A stretch of DNA of 64,000 bases, from assembly GCF_019279795.1 (NCBI RefSeq), contig NC_056725.1:1070206068-1070270067 (forward strand), in the 5' to 3' direction. The position numbers were made by a program, and so were the translations under genes. This DNA comes from Protopterus annectens. Its lineage: Eukaryota; Chordata; Ceratodontiformes; Protopteridae. Below are positions 37,891-49,440 of the stretch, piece by piece (within the stretch, counting starts at the first letter, position 1; each line of letters begins with the position of its first letter). The notes under the pieces are model-generated. The model saw only the letters and a list, made by a program, of their open reading frames with translations, ran no database searches and was not told the origin of the DNA.

Positions 37891-38275
37891 GGGATCTGTA
37901 CTGATCCCCAAACGACAACATCACCGAATCACTATCGGCCAGGCATACTTACAGGAAAGTGCTTTTCACCGAAGAAGCACTTTCACGTAAGTATGCCTAT
38001 TGTGGAGGACATACTATGGTGTGGATTAGGGAATATTCCCTTTTCCTCACTGTAGTGTGATCTCGGAGTGAAAATATTAAAGTAGGGGGGGCACAGCCCC
38101 CCACATGGGGGATGCAGCGGGGCTTGCCCCCCTGCATAAAAGTAGATTTAGTGTTTTTTTTTTTTTTTTAACACACTTTAATGAAAGCACTTTTTCGGTG
38201 AAAGCTCTTTCATTAAAGTGTATTTGGTGATTGTGGATTCGGACTATTGAACTTTCATTCAATAGTCCTAGATCC
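37891..38275. mobile_element. Foldback/MITE copy 4, G-run core
   Basis: A 385-bp element inside a CR1, flanked by TTTAGCC (37884-37890 and 38277-38283; 7 of 8 if extended one base). The ends are GGGATCTGTACT (left) and GGATCTAGGACT (right, reversed). Large internal hairpins lie at 37941-37998 (AGGCATACTTACAGGAAAGT and its complement around TTCACCGAAG) and 38173-38221 (ACACTTTAATGAAAG...CTTTCATTAAAGTGT). The core CACTGTAGTGTGATCTC...AAGTAGGGGGGGCAC matches copy 3. It is followed by short G/C inverted repeats (GGGGGGGCACAGCCCCCC). Confidence 0.85.
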
Positions 38276-39480
38276 ATTTAGCCATCATTAACAAATCATC
38301 TAGGCTTAACAACAAAAGAAGACAATCCCCAAAAACTTAAAAAAAAGTTGTTTTTCAAATTTTTATCTGTACCAAAATATGTTTCAGAAAAACAGGCAAT
38401 ATGCTAGTATCTAGATTGTTACAAACAGTAATAGCTTGACCTTTATTTACATCCTTTTGTATTGCTTCAAATTACTATAAAAAGTTTTTTTTTTAATTTT
38501 GTACCACATTACTTGTCAGCATCTTCTCATAATGTTCTTATTTTACCTAATCAATCCCCTTAATTTATTCCTAACCACCCTGAATTTAATTACATTTTCC
38601 CCTGGACCTATTCTTCAGTCTTTTCCATAAGTTCTGGTCCCTTCTATATACCTTATCCAAAGAATCCTTCCACAATGGAGATTTATACCCATTAGGTTTG
38701 CTAGTAACTAAAAACACAAAATTAGCAATTAAATTATATAGGAAACCATAAAAGAATGCCTCAACCTACCACAATATCAGCTGTACAAACCGTGCCTCTC
38801 CATTTTCAGTTTGATAACTCTGAACTTATCTTATCATAGTCTGCTCTATAAATAGCATACCTAAACCCCTGATCATTCAGTGGTCTTGAAAACTTATATG
38901 TGCAAGCTATACAAGAATGACTGGAACCCATACGTTCTTCACATACTTCACAGTCACCAATCAGTTCAAAGTTTTTTACCCAGACCATGTCCAAAATACT
39001 GACCCCTCTATTAAGGGATTATACAAACTGAAAATATCCCATTCCTTTACTAATATCAGCTAACCCACTAATAAACCCTTATGTGGATCCAAACCATGAC
39101 AGTTAGCACAAGGAGCATTTAAGTCACCACCAATAACATCAACATTTTCCTCAATGTCTTAATTGATTTACAGAGGTCCATAAGTTCTTTTCAAGTTTGT
39201 TGTGAGGAACTGTAAAAGAGCACAGTTATAAATGCTTTCTCCCAGCAGTTCATCTTAATTGACATTATCTCAAAATTTCCATCCTTGGACATATATAGAA
39301 ACACTGCATCTCTCCTTACCTGCTTTATCCTATGATAGGCTTCAAATCCTGGTAAACGCATTGGTAGATTTTTTTATGGAGAACCAAGTGTCAGTAGCCA
39401 GAGCAACTTGACAATTATCACCGAACACCTTAACCTCTAAAAACCGAAACCTATTATTCAAACTTCTAGATTACATGCAA
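38276..39480 (-). mobile_element. Near full-length CR1 (linker and endonuclease of ORF2)
   Basis: Continues the LINE after the insert: a linker rich in Lys/Arg (about 38290-38760), then endonuclease segments SILDMVWVKNFELIGDCEVC, NDQGFRYAIYRADYDKISSE, NAPCANCHGLDPHKG and, at the N-terminal end near 39400-39480, FRFLEVKVFGDNCQVALATD followed by TWFSIKKS. Reading frames are broken at several points. Confidence 0.7.
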
Positions 39481-40611
39481 GAATGTTTACTCTAGTGTTT
39501 CTACCAGTATATAAAGAGCCCTAAAGAAGGCTAAACTACAAAAAAAAATTTGATAAAACTCTATTTCCAGTATAACTAAGATGCCTATTATCACATACAA
39601 ATAATTTATTATATGTGTACATATCTTCCCATACATAAACAGATCCAGTACTTTGTTGATAAGTTCTTCTAATGATATTTTTAAACCCCCTAGCCACATT
39701 AACCAAGGCATTATTGTATGCAATAGTCAGAATAACATCACATAAACCTTATTCAGACTTTTTCTTTGTTCAATCCTAATAGCTGCTTAATACAGCTGGT
39801 AAAAAGTTCCCCATTAGTTTTCCCAACATCATTAATACCTGCTACAACAACCACTACATCATACTTTTTGTCAACCATAAAAATCCTTTTTTAGGCTATA
39901 CAGATATTATACATTTTACAATCCCCATCTAGGCAAAAAACATAAAATAGCACTTATTTCTAAGGCAAGAAATACTTAATGATTCTTAGCACAGAATCAC
40001 CAATCTCAAGAACTTGCCTTCACGATTGGAATGATTACATGCATCTTCCTCTCTCAAGGCCCCTGCAGACTCTGTACTAGAACCACCCAAGGCTCTTCTT
40101 CTCCTCTTCCTATTTAAATCCCAATTTTCCAAAAGTTTAGCTTCTTTGGCTCCATCACACTCAAACACCCTTTTCTATCCTATAGTTCCTATGTGAGCTA
40201 TATCAGTGTTTATACAATTAGTCAGCAAAGGCACTAAATCAGGAGACACAACACTGAACTCTTTTTCACATTCAACATCTAAAATGACAGCATGAATATC
40301 AAATGTTGGAAACAAATTCTAAAACACCTACTATTCACTTAAGTGCAATCATCACGCTTATCAAAACTACATATTGAATGAGTGCTACTTAACAAATCAA
40401 ATATCTGTATTCACCTATTTTTTTAAAAGTCTAACTACACAGAATAAATTATTTTGAACTGTCACATCCTCAGTCTGAATACCCATAACTGTTTCACTAC
40501 CTGTCAGTTTCCCACTCCTAAAATTAATACACTTAGTGCAAATAACAGTATCTTTGTCTCCACCCTCAGTTGAGCAATTCAGCATATTACATGCAGACCA
40601 TCGATATAATA

Positions 40612-40672
<61 letters not shown>

Positions 40673-41370
40673 GACCCAGAAGGTCTTCCGAACTGAATTT
40701 TTCAACTTCTACAATTTCCTTAGATAAGAAAAAAAAACAGAAAAGCACATATTGATGCTCAAATTTTCCAAACAGTCCTAATATGCGTAAGAAACAAACA
40801 AGCAAAATATGTCTTTGAGTCGTCACATCAACAAGAGAGCATGAATGAGGCCACTCCACTCTCCTTCACTTGTGTAGGAAAGAGTGTTAAAGCCCAGAAT
40901 AAGACTCGGTGACAGGATTAACACTCCAATACCCACTGCAAGAAAATTTAACAGTCCACAGACCTTACAAATATTCAAGAATTACAAACCTTTATGGAAC
41001 TTCTGTGTTAAAATCAGCACTTCTTCAACACTTAAAGGGACTTGAGGAAATAGACAGAATACACAGCAACTGATAGATAATGAAAAAAAAAAAAAAACAA
41101 ACAATAAACGCTCTACTCACAGCTGCTCAAGTAGGACAGAGTTTTAAAGCTCTGACTGCATCCTATGATAGGACCAGCACTACAAAGCCCACCTCCCCAG
41201 ACAAATGCACAAAAATTTAAAGAGTGCCGAGCCATTACATGGAGGGCCTAGCCAGGGCAAAGTACTCTTAAACTGGAGAGGGGAGGATCAGGGAATAAAA
41301 TCAAAGAAATTGCCAGATGACAGCCTTTCAAGCAGCTCTCTCAAACCTTAACTACTAGCCTTAACATTCA
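39481..41370 (-). mobile_element. Near full-length CR1 (ORF1 and 5' region)
   Basis: The ORF1 C-terminal SGNH-esterase domain reads, in order, LEIGDSVLR (about 39990-40005, the GDS nucleophile block), VVVVAGINDVGK (about 39830, GxND) and DNRHLSYTGNRVLS (about 39570, DxxH); all three hallmark blocks are legible. Upstream lie a basic RKRRRR segment near 40100 and Cys-containing pieces (TKCINFRSGK) near 40520. An (AT)n tract at 40604-40670 interrupts ORF1. The stretch 40870-41370 looks like the 5' UTR. Several frame breaks occur. Confidence 0.65.
40604..40670. repeat. (AT)n microsatellite in a CR1 ORF1
   Basis: About 30 AT units that interrupt the LINE ORF1. Confidence 0.97.
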
Positions 41371-41432
41371 AATTTCTCAGAGGTGAAACACACTTGGAGA
41401 GTATCTCCACCCAAAATAAAGTATATGACTTA

Positions 41433-41442
41433 CCACACACAT

Positions 41443-41522
<80 letters not shown>

Positions 41523-41523
41523 G

Positions 41524-41580
<57 letters not shown>

Positions 41581-41583
41581 TAT
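41433..41583. repeat. Compound (CA)n(TA)n microsatellite
   Basis: CA tract at 41433-41519, then a TA tract at 41528-41583. It directly adjoins a SINE that lacks its first bases. Confidence 0.97.
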
Positions 41584-41599
41584 TTTCATAGATTACTAG

Positions 41600-41834
41600 A
41601 CAGCAAGAGGTTCTCCCGTTCGATTCTCAGCTGAGCGCCTTCTGTGTGGAGTCTGCATGTCCTCCTCACAGTCGAGTGGCATTCAAATGACATCCGTGAA
41701 TGGGCATGCCTTTGTTGAAGGCTGAGCATTGGGCTGGCACCTTGGCACCATAAAACTCGACTGCCAATCATTAGCGGATCAGAGTTCTGCTGTGGCGAAC
41801 CTTAACCGGGAAAAGCAAAAAGAAACACAACAAC
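41600..41834 (+). mobile_element. tRNA-headed SINE copy 4, 5'-truncated
   Basis: Starts at CAGCAAGAGGTTCTCC (the A-box end is missing), with CGTTCGATTCTCAG, TGTGTGGAGTCTGCATGTCC, ATCATTAGCGGATC and CTGTGGCGAACCTTAACCGG, ending in ACACAACAAC. It is the short-centred type. Confidence 0.85.
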
Positions 41835-42189
41835 ATCATAGGAGATTACAGGCTATCGACCCAGAGGTAATTTCAAGCTTAAAAAAAGAAAATAATCTCT
41901 CCACACCATCAAGCCAAATAAAATTTATTAAAAAAAAAAAACCAAAGCTTTCGGACATCAAAAACATCCTTCCTCAGTGTCTTACACAAAAGAAAAGTTA
42001 AAACCAACATTTATACTAATAGCACATGGCAGCCATTAATTGATTAAGGTGAACACCCAGTTCTTAAAGATACAGAAACAGTGCTAAGAGGGATAAGAAG
42101 TATATACATATCTTCCTCTCATTTTTTCTAATTTTCCTTTGTTTATTTTTTAGAATAGGTTTTAGTGCAACTTATTTATTTAAGCCCGG

Positions 42190-42684
42190 GTCTTTATCTG
42201 CTTCAAGCCTTACTATCCATTCATATTCTTTCACGTCCACATTATTAACATGGTCTCCACGTCTAATACCTGGGTATACAATAGATATGACCATGAAGTC
42301 AAATTCATGAGCAGAACCCATTGCATAAACGTGGGAAGCCAGTGAGTTAGTAGGTATATTCCTACAAATCTCTGATCTATGCTCAATAATTCTGTCCCTC
42401 AGTCACCTGACTGATTTGCCCACATAAAATCCTGAACATTTCTTACATGTGGCAAGATATATAATACCAGTGCTATTACACGTCACTGTACAGTGAAAAA
42501 TCAATCTCCTGCCACTCATAGGATGTATAAATTCTGGGCACTGATTAATACTCATACAACATGAACAATTGTAACATAGAAAAGTACCTTTTTTCTTAAT
42601 CTCACTTCCTTGTGTATTATTCAAAGAAAAATCTTTGTAACATAATAGTTGTTTCAAATTATTACAATTACAATAGGTAAACAT
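42190..42684 (-). pseudogene. PLE-A GIY-YIG endonuclease
   Basis: A Cys-rich motif CYNCSCCMSINQC, then GRRLIFHCTVTC, then TGIIYLATCKKCSGFYVGKS, in which GIIYLA and FYVGKS are the GIY and YIG-equivalent strands, then a C-terminal EYEWIVRLEADKDPG stretch after a stop. The domain is a single-strand or nicking nuclease used for target cleavage in PLEs. Confidence 0.85.
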
Positions 42685-42998
42685 AGGTTGATCTGGGAGC
42701 CATTTCTCATGACCGGGTATAGATTTCAGGACAAACCAATTTTTTCATATAACATTCTCCATTGTCTGCTCATTTTATTATATGTCATGAGATATCTAAG
42801 GGGTTGTCCATAACCAGGACTCATAGTGTCAGTATTGGAATCCTCTTTAACAGAAAAATATGGTCTGGCTACAGAGTCCCTTAGTGTCAGGGCATCCCTC
42901 CTAGCGGTCTCTATTTCTGTCATATTGTATCCCTTCTCCAAAAAACTTGCAGTCATTTCCTGCATCTGAGCATTACATACCTCCAGCTCTGTACTAAG

Positions 42999-43592
42999 TC
43001 AACTGGCTCTTAAGTACTGACTTTTTAAGATACTCTTAAAAGTTGTCCCCAAGTGCATACTTTTTTTATGGAGATATTTATTTACTTGGACATCCTTCTT
43101 ATAGACACTAGTTTGTAAACCATGATCTGTAAGCATCAACTGTATAACCAAGAAACTTAGGGATTTGTCAGAGACCTTCATCTCAAATATAAGAAATTCA
43201 ACGGTCTCATTTAAGTATGTATAAAAGTTTTGTAGATCCAACATAGTACCCTGCCAAACTAGGAAAATGTCATCCACAAAACACTTATAGAATGAAACAT
43301 TCCTAGCATAGGGGTTACTTACACCATATATAAAGTTTTCTTCCCATCTGCTCAGAGTCAGGTTAGCGTAGGTATTTCCTATGGCATTGCCCATAGCAGT
43401 ACCCGAAACTTGATGGTAAATTTGCTTCTTGAAAACAAAAACATCGTTTTCTAAAACCACATCTAATAATTCAAAAATAGTCTCAGAACTTCTGCCATTA
43501 ACCAAACCATGTTTAACTAGTATTTGTCTGACACAATCAACTCCATAGGTGTTAGGGATGACAGTAAATAAAGATTTCCTATCTAATGTCAC
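42999..43592 (-). pseudogene. PLE-A reverse transcriptase frame
   Basis: 197 codons containing TLDRKSLFTVIPN, HQVSGTAMGNAIGNTYANL and KCFVDDIFLVWQG (catalytic DD within FVDDIF), followed by FLIFEMKVSDKSLSFL. These are the RT palm motifs in PLE order. Confidence 0.85.
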
Positions 43593-44611
43593 TAAAAAAA
43601 ATCCTGATTGATAACATTATCATACCAATTGTAATGCTGAGATAAAAAATCACCATTATCTTTAATATAACTAGGGACAAATTTTAGATAGTCCTTTAGT
43701 ATATTACGGAGGTATACTGATATAGGCTCTGTAATACAGCCACCGCTTGAGGCAATGGGCCTCATGGGTGGTTGCCCGACAGACTTATGGATCTTAGGAA
43801 GTCCATAAAGTATGGGGATGGTAGGACAGGGCACACTCAAATAATGAAAAGTTTCAAGGTCTATGTCATTCATTACTTGGAGATCATATATAGACATATT
43901 TATTTTACTAATCATACTGTCTATTTCCTTATTACCAATTACCTTAAACATAGATTCATCCCTAAGAAGATCCATTGTGGATTGTATATACTGTTCCATG
44001 TCCATTATCACTATTGCTCCTCCCGTATCAGCCTCTTTTATAATAATTTGTGTGTTACTTTGTAGTGATTTTAATGCTTCACATTCTGATTGAGTCAAGT
44101 TATGATATTTAGGACTATTATTTCTTGTATGTAAATCACATATTTGCTTCTCATATAATTCATTGAATACAGAGATGATAGGGTCACTTATTGGAGCAAA
44201 AGTGCTAGTTCTCCTTAGATGATTACTCATAGTATCATTACTATTTCCATATATATTCTTTAAATTCAAACTTCTAGAGAACAGACTCAAGTCAGTAACA
44301 GCACTGACTACATCATCAGTGGCTGTGGGAATAAACTTAATTCCATGTGATAACAAAGATAGTTCAGCTTCAGTTAATTGGTACTTAGAAAGGTTGACTA
44401 CAGAGGGACGGGGTACTGTATTATCCATATTAGTCAATCCATTAACAGAATTCATATTTTGACAATTTTGGTGCAGTGTATCCAAAGACTCAGTACTTTC
44501 TGGAATAGTAGAGGTTTCTATCTGAAATTCAGAAGGTAGTGCCACATGACTAGTGTTAGTTTCAGCACATTCATCAGTAATATTATGTAAAATAACATAA
44601 TTTCCTCTCAT
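43592..44611 (-). pseudogene. PLE-A N-terminal and early RT frame
   Basis: A 339-codon open stretch. It has a Ser/Thr/Asn-rich N-terminus, then VVNLSKYQLTEAELSLLSHG, the conserved block upstream of PLE reverse transcriptase, then ECEALKSL, IIIKEADTGGAIVIMDM, and LPKIHKSVGQPPMRPIASSG. The frame ends just before the next RT motif, and the following segment is in another frame, so the full protein is not encoded intact. Confidence 0.8.
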
Positions 44612-45132
44612 TTAACTACACGTTAATGTATCAATATCAACATAATTTTGTCCAATAGCAATATTATCAGCACCATTTACATTCTCTCCAAGTGGTTTCA
44701 CCATATTAATCACCCCATTAATATAGCCTTGATACAGTATGTCTGAACAATCAGCACTTAGTCTAATAATAGGAGTTTTTGTTTTGACTTCAGTGGATGG
44801 TACCACATAGCTATTATTAGTTCCAGCATGTTCATCACTGGAATTGGATGCCATAATAGCATTGTTTCCTAACATGTTACAACAATCAACAACATATTGT
44901 TTAGTAGTGTCACTCACAATGTTAGATACTTCACTGGTTATGACTGATAGTGAACAATTGGCATCATTATTAAAACTAAGAGGTGTAGCTACATTATTAT
45001 GAATATAAGTATCATTAGAGTCATAAACGTCCTTCGGCATTCCAGTGCAACAGTTATTTAAATGTCCAGAAAACCTTATATCAGCAGATGTTTCCAAGGA
45101 GCTCAAGACATTAAATTCATTGTGTATCTGAC

Positions 45133-45332
45133 GCTCGAGGTTGAGGAGGAGATCAAGAACTGGTCCAATTATGAAGAGCAGAGCTCGTGAGTAACAGAAT
45201 GCTCTGACATGGTAGTGTCTAACAGTACTGTTCACTTTCAGAAAGAAGCTTTTTTATTTTTGAAATGTCATAATTTAAATGCTAAAACATTGAATGAATG
45301 TACTTCTTTGACATCTAGTACTAATGACTGCA
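45133..45332. other. Spacer between the head-to-head PLEs
   Basis: About 200 bp between the two inverted PLE arms, not shared between them as far as I can see. The minus-strand N-terminal frame of A and the plus-strand frame of B both begin inside it, overlapping at 45209-45235. Confidence 0.7.
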
Positions 45333-46132
45333 GTCAGACACACAATGAATTTAATGTCTTGAGCTCCTTGGAAACATCTGCTGATATAAGGTTTGCTGGA
45401 CATTTAAATAACTGTTGCACTGGAATGCCGAATGATGTTTATGACTCTAATGATACTTATGTTCATAATAATGTAGCTACACCTCTTGATTTTAATAATG
45501 ATGCCAGTTGTTCACTATCAATCATAACCAGTGAAGTATCTAACATTGTGAGTGACACTACTAAACGAAATGTTGCTGATTGTTGTAACATGCTAGGAAA
45601 CAATGTTATTATGGCATCAAATTCCAGTGATGAACGTGCTGGAAGTAATAATAGCAATGTGGTACCATCCACTGAAGTCCAAACAAAACCTCATATTATT
45701 AGACTAAGTGCTGATTGTTTAGACATTCTGTACCAAGGCTATATTAATGGGGTAATTAATATGGTGAAACCACTTGGAGACAATGTAATTGGTGCTGCTA
45801 GTATTGCTATTGGACAAAATTATGTTGATATTGATACATTAACTTGTAGTCAAATGAGAGGAAAATATGTTATTGTACATAATATTACTGATGAATGTGC
45901 TGAAACTTACAATAGCCATGTGGCACTACCTTCTGAATTTCAGATAGAAACCTTTACTATTCCAGAAAGCATTGAGTCTTTGGATACACTGCATCAAAAT
46001 TGTCAAAATATGAATTCTGTTAATGGATTGACTAATATGGATAATACGGTACCCCATCCCTCTGTAGTCAACCTTTTTAAGTACCAATTAACTGAAGCTA
46101 AACTATCTTTGCTAACACACAAATTATTATAA
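45209..46132 (+). pseudogene. PLE-B N-terminal frame
   Basis: 307 codons rich in Asn/Ser/Thr, with FNVLSSLETSADIRF, DCCNMLGNN and KYQLTEAKLSLL near the end, where the large deletion shortens it. The first 40 or so codons come from the spacer and have no counterpart in element A. Confidence 0.75.
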
Positions 46133-46489
46133 AAGAGGCTGATAAGGGAGGAGCAATAGTGATGATGGACATGAAACAGTATATATAATCCATGATGGAT
46201 CTTCTTAGGGATGAATCTACATTTAAGGTCATTGGTAATAAGGAAATGGACAGTATGATTAGTAAAATAAATATGTCTATTTACGACCTTCAAGTAATGA
46301 ATGACATAGAGCTTGAAACTTTTCATTATTTGAGTGTGCCCTGTCCTACCATCCCCATACTTTATGGACTTCCTAAGATCCATAAGTCTGTTAAGCAACC
46401 ACCCATGAGGCCCATTGCCTCAAGTGGTGGTTGGATTACAAAGCCTATATCTGTATACCTCCAAAATATACTAAAGGGCTATCTAAAAT

Positions 46490-47146
46490 TTGTCCCTAGT
46501 TATATTAAAGATAGTGGTGATTTTTTTTTATCTCAGCTTTACAATTGGTGTGATAACATCAATCAGGATTTTTGTCCTAGTGACATTAGATATAAAATCT
46601 TTATTTACTGTCATCCCTAACACCTATGGAATTGATTGTGTCAGACAAATTCTAGTTGAGCATGGTTTGGTTAATGGTAGAAAGTCTGAGACTATTTGTG
46701 AACTATTAGATCTGGTTTTAGAAAACAATGTTTTGGTTTTCAACAAGCAAATTTGCCATCAAGTTTCAGGTACTGCTATGGGCACTGCCGTAGCAAATAC
46801 CTATGATAAATTGACTCTGAGCAGATGGGAAGAAAACTTTATATATGGTGTAAGTAACCCCTATGCTAGGAATGTTTCATTCTATAAGCATTTTGTGGAT
46901 GACATTTTCCTAGTTTGGCAGGGTACTATGTTGGATCTACAAAACTTTTATACATACTTGAATGAGACTGTTGAATTTCTTAAATTTGAGATGAACTTCT
47001 CTGACAAATCCTTAAGTTTCTTGGATATACAGTTGATGCTTACAGATCATGGTTTACAAACTAGTGTCTATAAGAAGGATGTCCAAATAAATAAATATCT
47101 CCATAAAAAAGTATGCACTCGAGGAGAACTTTTAAGAGTATCTTAA
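46490..47146 (+). pseudogene. PLE-B reverse transcriptase frame
   Basis: 218 codons with VTLDIKSLFTVIPN, HQVSGTAMGTAVANTYDKL and KHFVDDIFLVWQG, ending shortly after KKDVQINKYLHKK. The catalytic DD is present. Confidence 0.85.
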
Positions 47147-47542
47147 AAAGTCAGTACTTAAGAGCCAGTCGACTTAGTACAGAGCTGGAGGTATGTAATG
47201 CTCAGATGCAGGAAATGACTGTAAGTTTTTAAGGGATACAATATGACAGAAATAGAGACCGCTAGGAGGGATGCCCTGACACTAAGGGGCTCTGTAGCCA
47301 GACCCTATTTTTCTGTTAAAGAGGATTCCAATACTGACACTATGAGTCCTGGTAATGGACAACCCCTTAGATATCTCATGACATATAATAGAATGAGCAG
47401 AACAATTGAGAATGTTATAAGAAAAAATTGGTTTGTCCTGAAATCTATACCCGGTCATGAGAAATGGCTCCCAGATCAACTTATGTTTACCTATTGTAAT
47501 TGTAATAATTTGAAATAACTATTATGTTACAAAGATTTTTCA

Positions 47543-48121
47543 TTGAATAATACTCTAGGAATTGAGATTAAGAAAAAAGGTACTTTTCCATGTTACAATT
47601 GTTCATGTTGTACGAGTATTAATCAGTGCCCAGAATTTATACATCCTATGAGTGGCAGGAGATTCATTTTTCACTGTACAGCGACGTGTAATACCACTGG
47701 TATTATATATGTTGCCACATGTAAGAAATGTTCAAGATTTTATGTGGGCAAATCAGTCAGGTGACTGAGGGATAAAATTATTGAGCATAGATCAGAGATT
47801 CATAGGAATATGCCTACTAACTCACTGGCTTGCCACATTTCTGCAATGGGTGCTGCTCATGAATTTGACTTCAGGGTCATATCTATTGTATACCCACGTA
47901 TTATAGGTGGAGACCATGTTATTAATGTGGGCATGAAAGAATATGAATGGATAGTGAGGCTTGAAGCAGATGAAGACCCGGGCTTAAATAAACAAGTTAC
48001 ACTAAAACCTATTCTAAAAAATAAACAAAGGAAAATTAGAAAAAATGAGTGGAAGATATGTATATACTTCTTATCCCTCATCACTCTTTCTGTATCTTTA
48101 AGAACTGGGTGTTCACCTTAA
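47543..48121 (+). pseudogene. PLE-B GIY-YIG endonuclease
   Basis: CYNCSCCTSINQC, TGIIYVATCKKCSRFYVGKS, then after a stop HRNMPTNSLACHISAMG, EFDFRVISIVYPR and EYEWIVRLEADEDPG. The domain is complete in length apart from that stop. Confidence 0.85.
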
Positions 48122-48429
48122 TCAGTTAATGGCTGTCATGTGCTGTTAGTATAAATGTTGGTTTTAACTTTTCTTTTGTGTAAGACACTGAGGAAGGATG
48201 TTTTTGATATCCAAAAGCTTTGTCGTTTTTTAATAAATTTTATTTGGCTTGACGATGTGGAGAGATTATTTTCTTTATTGCTGTCGCATTGGTGTTTCCC
48301 TCTCCACCTTATCGCTTGTTCCACATTTTTACTGTCATTTCAAGCTTAGCCATTTCATCCCAATGTAATATGATAGAAATGTTAGTTAATACCCAAGATT
48401 GCATTTAGTAATGACTGCCCATTTCTAGA

Positions 48430-49440
48430 AGGGTTGTGGGTTCTATTCTCAGTAAGAATTTATGGTGGCCCATCCACTCGTCCAGGTTCTTTTTGAATAG
48501 TGTCATAGAGGTACTCTGTTTCACATGACTAGGTAGCCTATTCCAAAGACACGACAGTCACTAGGAGATAAATCTGTCCCTCCAGCATGTTCTATTTAAG
48601 TTGTAGGTCATATTTCGGTCCCTGGAATAGGTGTCCCTAGTCCCGTTTGATTTACGGATATGCCGCAAATTAATTAGATTTGGGTCTGAGATTGCTCTAT
48701 AAACCAGGCATAAGTCTCCCCTAAGAAGTCTATGTGATACAGAGGAAAGTGAACAGGGATGTAGTCGGTCTGTGTACAGCATGTTCTAAAGTCCCTTGAT
48801 CTTCTTTGTTAGAAACCTAAGAGGTCTCTCCTGTTGCTGCAGCTGATTTGTATGGTGCATGCCGAATGGGGCATTATACTCAATTATGGGCAAGATTAAT
48901 GCAGAGTATAGAGGGTTATAATCTCTTTTGCTCTCGAGGTGATGCCTTTACTAATCATGTGTGCTACATAGAAAGCCTCCCTTACTACAGTTGGCACACG
49001 GTGGTTGAAGTTAAGGTAGCAGTCAACTTGTGATCCCAGGTCCCTTACCGCATCATGGGTACTTAGGATGTTGTTGTTGAGTTGATAGTGTGAGGGAACA
49101 TTGTTTGTGCTGAAGGGAATAATGATGCATTTATTTGCATTCAGTTTGAGGCCATGACTAAGACACCAGTCACTGGTCTCCATAAGACCTCCTGGAGTAT
49201 ATTGACATCATCTTGGGATTCAATAATTACACCCAGTTTGCAGTCATCTGCAAACTTGATCAGCCATAACCCCTACATTTTGAGAACTTCTGAGAAATAT
49301 ATATCAAACAGTGGGGGGCCCAGCACTAACCCCTGTGGTACCACACTGGTAACAGGTCTGATGGTTGATGTGGAGTCACCCACTTTGATAGTGTGTGTCT
49401 GGTTTATGAGACAGTTAGCAACCCATCTATATACAGAGAA
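48430..49440 (-). mobile_element. CR1-type LINE, RT C-terminal half
   Basis: Minus strand. From the 5' side it reads VVPQGLVLGPPLF, FADDCKLGVIIESQDD, WCLSHGLKLNANKCIIIPF, DLGSQVDCYLNFNH, FYVAHMISKGITSR and HRLLRGDLCLVYRAISDP. The RT catalytic ADD is legible. It is 5'-truncated. The octamer 3' end was not found, so the left limit is approximate. Confidence 0.8.

Larger units (their letters stand above)
41885..45132 (-). mobile_element. Penelope-like element A
   Basis: A minus-strand PLE of about 3.25 kb. Order from its 5' end: an N-terminal region (44612-45235), the conserved YQLTEAELSLLSHGIKFIPT segment and EADTGGAIVIMDM (43592-44611), reverse transcriptase (42999-43592), a Cys-rich linker, then a GIY-YIG endonuclease (about 42190-42684) and a short 3' UTR. 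PLE reverse transcriptases are related to telomerase and pair with a GIY-YIG nuclease. The 339- and 197-codon frames are long, but several stops or shifts separate the parts. It is about 95% identical by eye to element B over the N-terminal region, and it retains roughly 300 bp that B lacks. Confidence 0.9.
45333..48277 (+). mobile_element. Penelope-like element B
   Basis: A plus-strand PLE, about 2.95 kb, mirror image of element A. Parts: an N-terminal region (45209-46132), the RT start (46192-46620), RT core (46490-47146), linker (47243-47518), Cys-rich motif and GIY-YIG (47543-47764) and nuclease C-terminus (47810-48121). About 300 bp between SLL and IIIKEAD (near 46115) are deleted relative to A. 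Its 3' end mirrors A down to GGAGAGATTATTTTCTTT. The frames are separated by stops and shifts, so it looks inactive. Confidence 0.9.

Noticed and set aside
42190-42684. Stand-alone GIY-YIG homing endonuclease
   Set aside because: It is preceded by a PLE reverse transcriptase in the same orientation and mirrored in element B.
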